From an uncultured Caulobacteraceae bacterium (GTDB lineage: Bacteria; Pseudomonadota; Alphaproteobacteria; Caulobacterales; Caulobacteraceae), in NCBI GenBank assembly GCA_903872075.1, contig CAIQJF010000005.1, positions 1-64,000 on the forward strand: DNA of 64,000 bases, written 5' to 3'. Under the pieces are notes generated by a model, which was not told the origin of the DNA, made no database searches, and saw nothing but the letters and a program-made list of their open reading frames with translations. Every line of letters starts with the position of its first letter. Position 1 is the stretch's first letter. Made by a program: the position numbers and the translations under genes. Below, piece after piece: positions 46,957 through 58,890 of this stretch.

Positions 46957-48095
46957 AGTCCGGTATCTCCCAGAGGGGTGTTGAAGAGCTCGCCGATCAC
47001 CTCCTCGGCGATGGCGAAGGATGTCGAGGCGCCCGTGCCGCTGGTCACCATGGCCAGCCGGACGTTCGGCGCTGGCGCGTCGACGAACATGGCCGCCTCG
47101 GCGCTGGCGTAGGTGCCGGTCCAACGGGCGAGCACCGGCGGCGGCGCGAGGCCGGTCGCGGCCTCGAACTCCGTCAGGATCAGCCCTTCAACGTCGCCCG
47201 GCGCGAAGGGGTCGGGAGTTGCGGCATAATGGTGGCTGTCGCCGACCACGAGAGACCCGTCCGCGCTCTGCGCCACGATCAGATGGATTCCGTTCCGCAG
47301 ACAGTCCGCCTGTTCCTTGGCGAGGCGTTGCGCCAGGGGCGCGGCCTCGGGGAGTGCGCCGTAGCCCAGATAGCGGATGAGCCCCAGGTCTGACATGACC
47401 GGAGAGGGCAGGCGAACGCCGGGGTCGCCTAGGCGAAGCATGCTCAGACGGCATCGTGTCACGCCGTAGGCCGCGATCCGATCCGGGAATAGCGAGACAA
47501 GGTCGTCACCCGGACAGACCACCGCCGCCTCCGCCTCGACAGTCCCGCGCGAGGTCAGGATGCGCGGCGGTTCGACGGCCAGAACGGCGGTCGACGACAT
47601 GAACACCACGCCGTGCACAGCCTCCAGCCAGGCGCGGAGGGCCGGGATGGCCAGCGTCGACTCCACGCGGAGTTCGTGAGGGCTGTACAGGGCGCCCCGC
47701 ACGGCGGCGGGCCGCAGCATCGGAAAGCGGCGCTTGAGAGTGGCGGCTGAAAGGTGCTCGCAGGCCTCGCCCATTTCCGTGGCCAGGAACGCCGCCACGA
47801 CGGCCGAAGCTTCTTCCCGGCGATAGGGGAGGACGAGACCGCGCTGCTGCACCGTGATCCCGGCGGCGGGTGCGGCGACCGCCCAGAGATCCCGGGACCG
47901 TCGGGCGCGCCGCCAGACCTCGCCGCGGGCCTGGCCGGTGACCGTCACGAAGCCGAAGTTGCGGATCGAGGCGCCATTGGCCTGGCTGTCGCGCTCGATC
48001 ACCACCACGCGTTTGCCCAGACGCGCGCCGGCCCAGGCGTGGGCCAGACCCAGAATTCCCGAGCCGACCACGGCCAGATCGTAGGGGTTGCTCAT
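46953..48095 (-). CDS. FAD-dependent oxidoreductase linked to phosphonate catabolism
   Basis: A 380-residue DAO-fold enzyme. The ADP-binding start is VVGSGILGLAHAW, and the segment SIRNFGFVTVTGQ is typical of the TIGR03364-like family found beside phosphonate genes. Members are thought to oxidise aminophosphonates, giving phosphonoacetaldehyde that PhnX cleaves. The exact substrate is inference. The ATG at 48,095 gives the correct N-terminus. It is coupled to phnX by a four-base overlap. Confidence 0.87.
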   Translation of the reverse strand: MSNPYDLAVVGSGILGLAHAWAGARLGKRVVVIERDSQANGASIRNFGFVTVTGQARGEVWRRARRSRDLWAVAAPAAGITVQQRGLVLPYRREEASAVVAAFLATEMGEACEHLSAATLKRRFPMLRPAAVRGALYSPHELRVESTLAIPALRAWLEAVHGVVFMSSTAVLAVEPPRILTSRGTVEAEAAVVCPGDDLVSLFPDRIAAYGVTRCRLSMLRLGDPGVRLPSPVMSDLGLIRYLGYGALPEAAPLAQRLAKEQADCLRNGIHLIVAQSADGSLVVGDSHHYAATPDPFAPGDVEGLILTEFEAATGLAPPPVLARWTGTYASAEAAMFVDAPAPNVRLAMVTSGTGASTSFAIAEEVIGELFNTPLGDTGL

Positions 48096-48321
48096 GCCGT
48101 GTCGCTCGCCTTCCGATCCCCTGTGAGTCGCGGGCTGTGGCCTGCCGCGTGACGCGACGCAAGCTGTCCGCCGTCGCAGGGCGGGCATAGGGACGGCTTA
48201 TGTCAGTTCGTTGACAGATCATGAGGCAATCCGCCGTTCTGTCGCCGCGAAGGCAAAAGCCTATCGGCGCGCGCCCGCCCCTGGGCTAGGGGATGAGTCC
48301 CCGGTTCGCGAAAGGATGCTC

Positions 48322-49557
48322 ATGCCACGCCGCTTTACCCTCTTCGTGGTCGCCGCCATGCTCGGCGGCGTCCTGGCGGGCTTCATCCTCAATCAGACGG
48401 TCACCGATCCGGGGCAGCTGAAACAGGTGGCCGAGTGGCTCTCGATCGTCACCGATATCTTCCTGCGGCTGATCAAGATGATCATCGCCCCCCTCGTGTT
48501 CTCGACCCTGGTGGTCGGTATCGCCCACATGGAAGACAGCGCCGCCATCGGTCGGGTCGGCGTGAAAACCATCGGCTGGTTCATCGGCGCCTCGGTGGTT
48601 TCGCTGACCATCGGCCTGATCATGGTCCACATCCTGCAACCGGGCGTGGGCTTGAACCTCGCCGTGCCGCCGGTGGCGGCCAAGAGCGGCGTCGCCGCCC
48701 AGGCCCTCACCCTCAAGGACTTCATCACCCACGTCTTCCCCACCTCCATCGTCGGGGCCATGGCCAACAACGAAATCCTGCAGATCGTCGTGTTCTCGGT
48801 GTTCGTCGGCACGGCGATCTCCGCCGTGGAGGAACGCGCGCCCGCGGTCATGATGCTGGCCGAGCAGATCGCCCAGATCATGCTGAAGATGACCGGCTAT
48901 GTGATGCTGTTCGCGCCCTTCGCCATCTTCGCGGCCCTGGCCTCGACGGTGGCCACCCAGGGCCTCGGGGTTCTTCTGGGCTACGCCAAGTTCGTCGGCG
49001 GCTTCTATCTCTCGCTTGGCCTGCTGTGGGGCCTGCTGATGGCGGTCTGTTTCCTGGCGGTGGGCCGGCGGGTGGGAACCCTCATCGGCCTGATGCGAGA
49101 TCCCGCCGTCCTGGCCTTCTCCACGGCCAGTTCGGAAGCGGCCTATCCCCGCATCCTCGAGGGCCTGCAAACCTTCGGCGTCTCGCGCCGGATCGCCAGT
49201 TTCGTCCTGCCGCTCGGCTATTCGTTCAACCTGGACGGGTCGATGATGTACTGCACCTTCGCGACCCTGTTCATCGCCCAGGCCTATCACATCCCCATGA
49301 CCCTCGGTCAGCAGGTGATCATGCTGCTGCTGCTGATGGTCACCAGCAAGGGCATGGCGGGGGTGCCGCGGGCGTCGCTGGTGGTGATCGCCGCGACCCT
49401 GTCGTATTTCCACCTGCCGGAAGCGGGGCTCCTGCTCATCCTGGCCGTCGACCACCTGCTCGACATGGGCCGCAGCGCCACCAATGTGGTGGGCAATTCG
49501 GTGGCCGCGACGGTGATCGCCAAGTGGGAGAAAGAGCTCAGCGATCAGCCGGCGTAA
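48322..49557 (+). CDS. Dicarboxylate/amino acid:cation symporter (DAACS)
   Basis: A 411-residue secondary transporter of the GltP/DctA family, with eight helices and two re-entrant loops. AFSTASSEAAYPRI is the serine-rich hairpin, and SFNLDGSMMY and SVAATVIAKWE the substrate and cation region. ATG 48,322 is taken because AAAGGA lies seven bases upstream; Met48,316 is close. Substrate is an acidic amino acid or C4-dicarboxylate. Its end overlaps the convergent acetyltransferase by 13 bases. Confidence 0.93.
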   Translation: MPRRFTLFVVAAMLGGVLAGFILNQTVTDPGQLKQVAEWLSIVTDIFLRLIKMIIAPLVFSTLVVGIAHMEDSAAIGRVGVKTIGWFIGASVVSLTIGLIMVHILQPGVGLNLAVPPVAAKSGVAAQALTLKDFITHVFPTSIVGAMANNEILQIVVFSVFVGTAISAVEERAPAVMMLAEQIAQIMLKMTGYVMLFAPFAIFAALASTVATQGLGVLLGYAKFVGGFYLSLGLLWGLLMAVCFLAVGRRVGTLIGLMRDPAVLAFSTASSEAAYPRILEGLQTFGVSRRIASFVLPLGYSFNLDGSMMYCTFATLFIAQAYHIPMTLGQQVIMLLLLMVTSKGMAGVPRASLVVIAATLSYFHLPEAGLLLILAVDHLLDMGRSATNVVGNSVAATVIAKWEKELSDQPA

Positions 49558-50072
49558 CCGGCTTCGGTAAGGGCGTAGAACACATTCACCGACGGCGCGC
49601 CGAGCACGGTGGAGATCGATGTCCGGTCGGCGAGGCGGGCGCCGAGCTTTTCCACTGCCCGCCGGGAGCGGAAGTTGGTCTCGCCGACGCGGAAGATCAC
49701 GGTGTTCACGAAGCGGAAGGCGTGGCGCAGCATGAGCCGCTTCATGTCCGTGTTGTGCGCCCCACCCCACCAGGCCCGGCCCAGGAAGGTCCAACCGATC
49801 TCGATCTCGCCCGGCTCGGTGAACAGGGCGGAAAAGCGGGACCAGCCGATCGTGTCGCCGGTAGCCCGGTCGATGGCGACCAAGGCCCCGCCGGAGGCCA
49901 GGCCGTCCTCGAAGAAGGCGCGAAACACATCGTCTTTCCAGCGGTCGGACGCCGGGTGCAGCGCCCACACCGCGGGGTCGGACCCCAGAGCGTAGAGCGC
50001 CGCCCAGTCGTCGGCCGTGACCGGCCGCATCTCGACGATCTCGCCGGTCAGGTGGGGTTGATAGTCGAACAT
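49545..50072 (-). CDS. GNAT family N-acetyltransferase (RimJ/RimL type)
   Basis: A 175-residue acetyltransferase. Starts LTGEIVEMRPVTADDW, shows GWTFLGRAWWGGAHN, the segment used for pantetheine binding in the RimJ/RimL group, and FRVGETNFRSRRAVEKLGA. The target (protein N-terminus or small molecule) is unknown. It overlaps the end of the convergent symporter by 13 bases. Confidence 0.88.
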   Translation of the reverse strand: MFDYQPHLTGEIVEMRPVTADDWAALYALGSDPAVWALHPASDRWKDDVFRAFFEDGLASGGALVAIDRATGDTIGWSRFSALFTEPGEIEIGWTFLGRAWWGGAHNTDMKRLMLRHAFRFVNTVIFRVGETNFRSRRAVEKLGARLADRTSISTVLGAPSVNVFYALTEAGYAG

Positions 50073-50146
50073 GCCGTCTCGCCTGCAGGTGTCATCTGGC
50101 GCGCGTTCTATAGTCGAGGATGGGCGCGCCGGTCAGTCCCGATCAG

Positions 50147-50254
50147 TCAGGCCCCGACGAAGGCGATCGAGCCCATCAGCAGCGGGGCGAGCAGGCAGAC
50201 CGTGGCCAGGATGGAGACGACGGTTTCGAAGCGCTGGGTGAAGGAAGCGAACAT
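50147..50254 (-). CDS. 35-residue single-pass membrane peptide
   Basis: A short frame from the ATG at 50,254 with an excellent ribosome site (AGGAG, seven bases upstream). The product has a short polar start (MFASFTQRFETV) and one membrane helix (about 13-33, ILATVCLLAPLLMGSIAF). I do not know a family. A good ribosome site and clean helix make it more likely than chance. Confidence 0.6.
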   Translation of the reverse strand: MFASFTQRFETVVSILATVCLLAPLLMGSIAFVGA

Positions 50255-50393
50255 GGGAAGGCTCCTGTGGGTTCGGCTTGTGGCGACGGGCGTGCCTGCC
50301 CGTCCGTGAGCCGATATGCGCCACGATCCCGTGCCTAACAAAATTGCATAGTATTGGATGATAACTATGCATGAATGGAGTCTCGCGGGCCGC

Positions 50394-52151
50394 TCAGCGA
50401 CTCCAGGTCCAGTCGGCGCCGGCGGAACGGCAGCCGCCGCCGCTGGCGGTCTTGAACGCCCGCCCCCTGACGACCCGTCCGGGGCGTTCAGCGGTGGGTT
50501 CGCCGTTTTCCAGGGCCAGGCGGCCATTGACGATCACATCGACCACGCCGGTGGCGTACTGGGCCGGTTTTGCGAAGGTGGCGTGGTCCTGCACCTTGTC
50601 GGGATCGAACAGCACCACATCGGCCATGTCGCCGGGCCGCAGGTGGCCGCGGTCGGCCAGCGACAGGGTCTCGGCCGGCAGGGCGGAGAGCTTGCGGATC
50701 GCCGCCGGCAGGGTGAGCGCCTTATCGTCCCGCACATACTTCGCCAGCACCCGGGCGAAGTTGCCGTAAGCGCGGGGGTGATCGTTGGAGAGCAGGAACA
50801 CGCCCTCGGCGGACGGCGCCCCGGCGTCGGAGTCGAAGCTCATCCACGGCAGGGCGACCTCCCGGCGCAGATTGGTCTCGCTCATCTCGAAATAGGCCAC
50901 CTCGATCCGTGAGCCGTCCTCGACCACGAGATCCATGGCGGTCTCCTCAGGGCTCTTACCGCGCATCCTCGCCACTTCGGCCAGGGTCTTGCCGGCCAGG
51001 GGCTTCAGCGCCGCGGTCTTGAAGCCGAGCAACAGGATGCCGTCCGGTCCCGCCGATCCATAGCCGCTGTCCCAGTCGGCCGGGTGCGGGTTGCGCATCT
51101 CGGCGGCCACGCGGGCGCGGATGGCCGGATCCTTGAGCCGTTCGACCCACTTCTCCAGCCCGCCGTCCTGGACCCAGGGCGGCATGGAGGCGTCGAGCCC
51201 GGTGGCGCTGGCCACATAGGCGTACATGTCGGCGGTGATCCGCGTCCCCTGGGCCCGGGCCGCCTCGATCCGTGCGATCGCCGGTTCCAGCTTGGCCCAG
51301 TTGTCCTTGCCCGCCTGTTTGAAGTGATAGATCTCGGCCGGCGCGCCGGAGCCGCGGGCGACGGCGATGGTCTCGTCGATGGATTCCAGCAGCCGGTCGC
51401 CCTCGTTGCGCATATGGGCGATGTACATGCCGCCGCAGCGCCCGGATTCGCTGGCCAGATCGACCAGCTCCGGCGTTCTGGCGAATGTGGCGGGCACATA
51501 TTCCAGGGCGGTGGTCAGGCCAAGCGCCCCTTCCTCCATGGCCTGGCTCACAAGTCCGCGCATCTTCGACAGCTGGTCGGCGGTGGGCTGCACATTGCCT
51601 TCGCCCAGGACATAGGTCCGCACCGTTCCGGCGCTGACGAAGGAGGCGATGTTGACCGAGACGCCGCGCGCCTGAAGTCCCTCAAGATATTGGCCAAGGC
51701 TCGTCCAATCGACCTTGAACTTGATGTCGCCCTGACGCGCGACCATCAGCTGCTTCATCTCCGGCGACAGCGGACCCATGGAGTCCTCGCCCAGCACCTC
51801 CAGGGTCACGCCCTGACGCAGGTCGCTCTGGGCGCGACCGTCGACCAGCAACGACTGCTCCGGATGGGCAAGCATGTTGATGAAGCCGGGCGACACGGCC
51901 AGCCCCCGGGCGTCGATCTCGCGCTCCCCATGGCCGGCCAGACCCGGGCCGACCGCGGCGATGCGCTCGCCCTGGATGGCCACATCGCCCACGTAGGGCG
52001 CGTCGCCCGAGCCGTCATAAATCGTTCCGCCGCGCAGGATCAGCGAATAGGACTCGGCCTTCGCTGTCGCTAGGTTGGACGCTGCAAGGAGCGCCGTCAG
52101 CCCGGCTATCGACAGAGCGGTCAGCCGCGGCGCGCGCCGGCGCGAACTCAA
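50394..52151 (-). CDS. Exported amidohydrolase, D-aminoacylase-like
   Basis: A 585-residue protein with a signal peptide (1-32) and an amidohydrolase barrel. GGTIYDGSGDAPYVGDVAI and GERIAAVGPGL are the N-acyl-D-amino-acid deacylase start. Where relatives have the metal motif GFIDxHxH the text is GFINMLAHPEQS, so one His is missing, and the Cys ligand region reads LGEDSMGPL. HMRNEGD and YHFKQAGKDN keep later metal His. The substrate may be an N-acyl or cyclic amide. Stop and start overlaps of four bases couple it to the molybdenum hydroxylase genes. Confidence 0.84.
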   Translation of the reverse strand: MSSRRRAPRLTALSIAGLTALLAASNLATAKAESYSLILRGGTIYDGSGDAPYVGDVAIQGERIAAVGPGLAGHGEREIDARGLAVSPGFINMLAHPEQSLLVDGRAQSDLRQGVTLEVLGEDSMGPLSPEMKQLMVARQGDIKFKVDWTSLGQYLEGLQARGVSVNIASFVSAGTVRTYVLGEGNVQPTADQLSKMRGLVSQAMEEGALGLTTALEYVPATFARTPELVDLASESGRCGGMYIAHMRNEGDRLLESIDETIAVARGSGAPAEIYHFKQAGKDNWAKLEPAIARIEAARAQGTRITADMYAYVASATGLDASMPPWVQDGGLEKWVERLKDPAIRARVAAEMRNPHPADWDSGYGSAGPDGILLLGFKTAALKPLAGKTLAEVARMRGKSPEETAMDLVVEDGSRIEVAYFEMSETNLRREVALPWMSFDSDAGAPSAEGVFLLSNDHPRAYGNFARVLAKYVRDDKALTLPAAIRKLSALPAETLSLADRGHLRPGDMADVVLFDPDKVQDHATFAKPAQYATGVVDVIVNGRLALENGEPTAERPGRVVRGRAFKTASGGGCRSAGADWTWSR

Positions 52152-52954
52152 GCCGGCTGCGCCAGGAGGTCGGCGACCGCGCGGCGGGCCATTACCCGCA
52201 GCAGGTTCCCGCGGTATTCGGCCGAGGCGTGCATGTCGCTGTTGAAACGGTCGTGGTCGATGACGACGTCGTCCAGGGCGGCCGGATCCAGCCGTTGGTT
52301 CAGGGCCGCCTCGAACTCCGCCGGCCGGAAGGCGCAGGGGCCCGCGCCGGTGACCCCGACCCGGACGCCGGCGGCGAACTGGGCCACGAACACGCCCACC
52401 ACCGCATAGCGCGAGGCGGGATTGGGGAACTTGCGATAGGCCGCGCGCCGGGGGATCGGAAACGCGATGGAGCGGATAAGTTCGCCCTCTTCGAGGGCCG
52501 TCTGGAACAGGTCCTGGAAATAGTCCTCGGCGGCGATGGTCCGGTGGTCTGTCTGAAGGGTCGCGCCCAGGCCGATCACCGCGGCCGGATAGTCGGCCGA
52601 CGGGTCGCTGTTGGCCACCGAGCCGCCCAGGGTGCCGCGATTGCGCACCTGGGTGTCGCCGATCTGGGAGGCCAGGAAGGCCAGGGCCGGAATGGAGCCC
52701 TTAATCTGCTCCGACGCCGCGACCTCGGCGTGGCGGGTCATGGCGCCGATGGTCACGCGATCCGCCGTCACCTCGATCCCGGTCAGGCCTGTGACACCGG
52801 CCAGGTCGATCAGATCCGACGGCGAGGCCAGCCGTTGCTTCAGGGTCGGTAGCAGGGTCATGCCCCCGGCCAGATAGGAGCCGTCGGCCGCACCGGCGCG
52901 CAGCGCGATCGCCGCGGCGACGCTGTCGGGGTGATGATAGTCGAACTCGTACAT
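52148..52954 (-). CDS. Molybdenum hydroxylase FAD subunit (CoxM-like)
   Basis: A 268-residue FAD-binding subunit of a xanthine-dehydrogenase-family enzyme. AGGMTLLPTLKQRLASP and NRGTLGGSVANSDPSADYPA are the two FAD motifs. It passes electrons from the 2Fe-2S subunit to FAD. It lies 14 bases downstream of the large-subunit gene and overlaps the amidohydrolase gene by four. Confidence 0.92.
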   Translation of the reverse strand: MYEFDYHHPDSVAAAIALRAGAADGSYLAGGMTLLPTLKQRLASPSDLIDLAGVTGLTGIEVTADRVTIGAMTRHAEVAASEQIKGSIPALAFLASQIGDTQVRNRGTLGGSVANSDPSADYPAAVIGLGATLQTDHRTIAAEDYFQDLFQTALEEGELIRSIAFPIPRRAAYRKFPNPASRYAVVGVFVAQFAAGVRVGVTGAGPCAFRPAEFEAALNQRLDPAALDDVVIDHDRFNSDMHASAEYRGNLLRVMARRAVADLLAQPA

Positions 52955-52968
52955 GGTCCCGGCCCTCC

Positions 52969-55311
<2,343 letters not shown>

Positions 55312-55322
55312 CGCCCCGCTCC

Positions 55323-55781
55323 CTACAGCCGCTCGGCGGCGCTGAGCACCGCCTTGACGATGTTGTGATAGCCTGTGCAGCGGCAGAGGTTGCCCTCAAG
55401 GCCTTCGCGCACCTTGGTCTCGTCCAGCGGTCCGGCGTTCTGCACCAGGTCGATGGCGGCCATGATCATGCCCGGGGTGCAGAACCCGCACTGCAGACCG
55501 TGAGCGTCCTGGAATGCGGCCTGCATGGGATGCAGATTGCCCGGCGCGCCGATGCCCTCGATGGTGGTGACCGCCGCGCCCTGCGCCTGGGCCGCCAGGA
55601 TGGTGCAGGACTTCACGGCCCGCCCATTGAGATGCACCGTACAGGCCCCGCACTGGCTGGTGTCGCAGCCCACATGGGTGCCGGTGAGGCCCAGATGGCC
55701 GCGGATCAAATCCGAAAGCAGGGTGTTGGCCGGCAGGTCGGCTTCAACGGGCCTCTCATTAACGGTCAAAGACACCTTCAC
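55323..55781 (-). CDS. Molybdenum hydroxylase 2Fe-2S subunit (CoxS-like)
   Basis: A 152-residue subunit with two [2Fe-2S] clusters. The plant-type site is [16 protein letters not shown], with a further Cys in VKSCTILA; the second site is [11 protein letters not shown] and CRCTGYHNI. It lies 11 bases before the large-subunit gene. Length and motif order are normal for the family. Confidence 0.96.
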   Translation of the reverse strand: MKVSLTVNERPVEADLPANTLLSDLIRGHLGLTGTHVGCDTSQCGACTVHLNGRAVKSCTILAAQAQGAAVTTIEGIGAPGNLHPMQAAFQDAHGLQCGFCTPGMIMAAIDLVQNAGPLDETKVREGLEGNLCRCTGYHNIVKAVLSAAERL

Positions 55782-55815
55782 GCCGTCGTCTCCCTGTTCG
55801 AATGTTCGGATGAGC

Positions 55816-56391
55816 CTAGCGGCTTGAGAGCAGGGCGATAAGGCCCATGATGAGGGTTCCGGCCACGATAAGCGTGACAGGGATCCAGCCCGGCACGCCC
55901 TTGGCCTTCACGGCCTCCGCGACAGGCGCGGCCGTGACAGCCTCGCTGGCCCCTGGGGCGACCAGTTCCCCGAACTTGGCGAAGAAATCGTCGGCCATCT
56001 TGCGGGCCGTGCCGTCGATCAGGCGCTGGCCGACCTGGGCCAGCTTGCCGCCCACATTGCCCTCGACCTCATAGCGCAGCAGGGTGCCCCCAGCCTCCGG
56101 AGTCAGGGAGACCTTGGCCACGCCCTTGCCGAAACCGGCGGCGCCGCCCTTGGCGCTGGCCTGCAGGGAATAGGAATGCGGCGGGTTGAGATCGGCCAGG
56201 GTCACCTCGGCCGTGAAGGTGGCGCTCACCGGTCCGACCTTGGCCTTGACCACGGCCGTGAAGCCGTCGTCGCCCGTCCGGGTCATGGACTGACAGCCCT
56301 CGATGCACTGGGCCAGCACCTCGGGATCGTTCAGCGCCCGCCACACCTGTTCGGCGCTCGCGCCGATCCGGTACTCGCCAGATTGCTGCAT
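55816..56391 (-). CDS. CoxG-like SRPBCC protein with membrane tail
   Basis: A 191-residue protein. The SRPBCC/START-like fold covers about 1-145 ([20 protein letters not shown], split over two motifs, and LSLTPEAGG-like strands). A Pro/Ala linker is followed by a membrane helix ([18 protein letters not shown]). In CO dehydrogenase systems CoxG tethers the enzyme to the membrane and passes electrons; here the partner is a form II enzyme. Start is the ATG at 56,391. Confidence 0.87.
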   Translation of the reverse strand: MQQSGEYRIGASAEQVWRALNDPEVLAQCIEGCQSMTRTGDDGFTAVVKAKVGPVSATFTAEVTLADLNPPHSYSLQASAKGGAAGFGKGVAKVSLTPEAGGTLLRYEVEGNVGGKLAQVGQRLIDGTARKMADDFFAKFGELVAPGASEAVTAAPVAEAVKAKGVPGWIPVTLIVAGTLIMGLIALLSSR

Positions 56392-56472
56392 TGTCTCTCC
56401 CTGATCCTGCGCTGGCGTCGTCGCATTATCGCCCGGGAGAGGCAACCGGCGCGCCGTGGCGCGCCGGCCGGA

Positions 56473-57462
56473 TCACGCCGACTTGGCGGCTTCTTCGAAC
56501 CAGCGGCGGGGATTGTCGACGACGATGCCGTCCAGAACCTCGTCGGTCAGGCCCATCCGCTTCAGTTCGGGGAAGATGTTCTCGAACAGGTGGGTCATGC
56601 GCCAGTTGGGCAGGGTGGCCTGCAGGTCGGCCGGATCGCCGCCGGCGTAGCTGCCGAGCCAGCAGTTGACGGTGTCGTGGCTGACCATGACCCGGTCCTT
56701 GTGGCCGCAGTCGACCATGGCCTTGAGGTTCTTCATCCGGATGGCGTCGGGGATCATCATCTCCAGGCCGAACCGGTCGAAGCCCACATAGGCGCCGCGG
56801 TCGGCCAGGGCCTTCTGATAGGGATGGTCGTCGCGGCCGTCGCTGTGGCCGACGATCATGTGCGAGGCCGGCAGGCCTTCGCCGGTGACGATGTCGATCT
56901 GGTCGTGGCCGCAGGAGCAGTTCTCGGTGTGCGAGATCAGGGGCGCGCCGGTGAGCTTGGCGGCCTTGGCCGCGGCGGTGAGGATCTTGCGCTCATATTC
57001 CGACACCAGGCCCTCGCCGGTGGCGATCTTGATCACCCCGCACTTGATGCCGGTGGCGGCCACGCCGTCCTCGATCTCCTTCTGGAAGCACTCGACGATC
57101 TGATCCACCGACAGCTCGTTGAAGGTGTAGGGAATGCCCATGGATTCCACATAGGCGCCGGTGGCGCAGATCAGGGTCACGCCGCTCTTCTGCGAGACCT
57201 CGGCGATCACGTCCACGTCGCGGCCCAGATCCATGGGGCAGGGGTCGATCACGGTGCGCACGCCATAGGCGTGGAGCTGCTGGAAGGCGTCGACGCAGCG
57301 GGCGACGGCTTCGCGGCGGTCGAAGGCGGGCATACGGGCGTCCATGAACCAGCCGGGGAAGCCCACCAGCACATGCTCATGGATCAGGGTCCGGCCCAGA
57401 TCGTCGACGGTTCTCTTGCCTTGAACGGTGTTCACCTGGACGGTCACGATCGTCTCTCCCAT
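56473..57462 (-). CDS. Phosphotriesterase-family metal hydrolase
   Basis: A 329-residue amidohydrolase-superfamily barrel. Visible ligands are the HxH in LIHEHVLVG, the bridging Lys in GVIKIATG, His in SHTENCSCG, His in GHSDGRDD and Asp in VSHDTVNC. Relatives are lactonases as well as phosphotriesterases, so a lactone or ester is the likelier substrate. It lies 81 bases upstream of coxG in the same direction. ATG 57,462 gives the family N-terminus. Confidence 0.9.
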   Translation of the reverse strand: MGETIVTVQVNTVQGKRTVDDLGRTLIHEHVLVGFPGWFMDARMPAFDRREAVARCVDAFQQLHAYGVRTVIDPCPMDLGRDVDVIAEVSQKSGVTLICATGAYVESMGIPYTFNELSVDQIVECFQKEIEDGVAATGIKCGVIKIATGEGLVSEYERKILTAAAKAAKLTGAPLISHTENCSCGHDQIDIVTGEGLPASHMIVGHSDGRDDHPYQKALADRGAYVGFDRFGLEMMIPDAIRMKNLKAMVDCGHKDRVMVSHDTVNCWLGSYAGGDPADLQATLPNWRMTHLFENIFPELKRMGLTDEVLDGIVVDNPRRWFEEAAKSA

Positions 57463-57585
57463 GGATTGGCCCGGCCGGCGGCGTCGAGGCCTCCGGCGAT
57501 GCAAGGGTTCTCCCGTGCCGCGCCCCTCTCCGTCAAGGCGCGGACGCGAAAAGATTGAAACGCGTTATTCGAATTCCGTGTCCGC

Positions 57586-58890
57586 CTAACGCGCCATCGC
57601 CGCGGCGGTCTTCGCCTCGTTCTTCTGGTAGTCCTGGAAGGCGCGGTAAACGCCGAGCTTCAGGTCCGGGTCCTTGCCGTCCGCCATCCTCAGGATCTGC
57701 AGGCAGAACCAGCCCTGTTGGCCCCAGCCGTTGAGGGCGCGCAACAAGGTGATGGGGCTGGCCGGGCCCAGCAGGCCCGGGCCGATGCGAAGGGTCTTCT
57801 CGGGAGCCGGAACCGCCTGCAGGCGTCCGTCCAGCAGTTTCACCCCGCAGGCGGGATCGACGCAGTAGGGCCTGCCGACGCCGACCACATCCATGGCCCC
57901 GTCGGCCAGGGCGGCGTTCATCCCCGCCAGGGTGCGGAAGCCCCCGGTGACCATCAGGGGCATGGTCGTGGCCGCGCGGATGTCGGCGGCGTAGGCCAGG
58001 AAATAGGCTTCGCGCGCGACGGTGCTCTGCTGGCGCACCTCGGACTTCTCGGGATGCAGGGTCAGGTTGTCGAGGCCGACAAGCCTGGGCTGTTCATAGG
58101 TGCCGCCGGAGATCTCCAGCAGGTCGACGCTTTCGGCGTTGAGCCATGCGGCCACCTGGATGGAGTCCTCATGGCTGAAGCCGCCGCGCTGGAAGTCGGC
58201 TGAATTGAGCTTCACCGAAATTGGGAAATCCGCTCCCACCGCGCGGCGCACCGCCCGCACGATCTCCAGCAGAAGACGGGCGCGGTTGCGCAGGTCCCCG
58301 CCCCAGGCGTCGGTGCGGGTGTTGACGTCCGGCGAGAGGAATTCGCTGATCAGATAGCCGTGGGCGGCGTGGATCTGAACGCCGGTGAAACCGGTTTCCC
58401 GGGCGATGGTCGCCACATGGGCGAAGCGGCCAATGGCGTCGACGATCTCCGGCTCGGTCATGGCGCGGGGCTTGCCGAACTGCGCGCCGGGCATGGCCAA
58501 GGCCACGTCCGAAGGTCCCACGGGGTCAGGGTTGACGCTCGCCGGGGTCTGCCGGCCGGCGTGGGAAATCTGCATCCACAGATGGGTGTCGTTGGCCGTG
58601 CCGGCGGCGGCGTACGCCCTCAAAGCGGCCAGGGCTTCAGGACTCTGGGGGCCCTCGATCACGACATTGCCGGGCCGTTCCAGATAACGCCGGTCCACCT
58701 GGACGTTGCCGGTGAGCAGCATGCCGGCGCCGCCGGCGGACCACCGGCCGTAGAGCGTGGCGTGCCGTGATGTGGCCCGATTGTGGGTGTCTGCGACGCC
58801 TTCGGTCATGGCTGCCTTGACCAGCCGGTTCTTCAGGGTCGCGCCGCAGGGCAGACTCATTGGCGAGGCGAGGGTGACGGTGTCGGTCAT
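57586..58890 (-). CDS. NADH:flavin oxidoreductase / Old Yellow Enzyme
   Basis: A 434-residue FMN barrel enzyme that reduces activated C=C bonds. LKNRLVKAAMTEG, the catalytic segment IHAAHGYLISEFLSP with its His pair, and WGGDLRNRARLL are family marks. The C-terminal 70 residues lack the Fe-S and FAD domains of larger dienoyl-CoA reductases, so it is the single-domain type. It opens the long minus-strand run to 50,394. Confidence 0.92.
   Translation of the reverse strand: MTDTVTLASPMSLPCGATLKNRLVKAAMTEGVADTHNRATSRHATLYGRWSAGGAGMLLTGNVQVDRRYLERPGNVVIEGPQSPEALAALRAYAAAGTANDTHLWMQISHAGRQTPASVNPDPVGPSDVALAMPGAQFGKPRAMTEPEIVDAIGRFAHVATIARETGFTGVQIHAAHGYLISEFLSPDVNTRTDAWGGDLRNRARLLLEIVRAVRRAVGADFPISVKLNSADFQRGGFSHEDSIQVAAWLNAESVDLLEISGGTYEQPRLVGLDNLTLHPEKSEVRQQSTVAREAYFLAYAADIRAATTMPLMVTGGFRTLAGMNAALADGAMDVVGVGRPYCVDPACGVKLLDGRLQAVPAPEKTLRIGPGLLGPASPITLLRALNGWGQQGWFCLQILRMADGKDPDLKLGVYRAFQDYQKNEAKTAAAMAR

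Noticed and set aside
56176-57558. 460-codon plus-strand frame
   Set aside because: Antisense of the phosphotriesterase-like and CoxG genes; composition is typical of a shadow.
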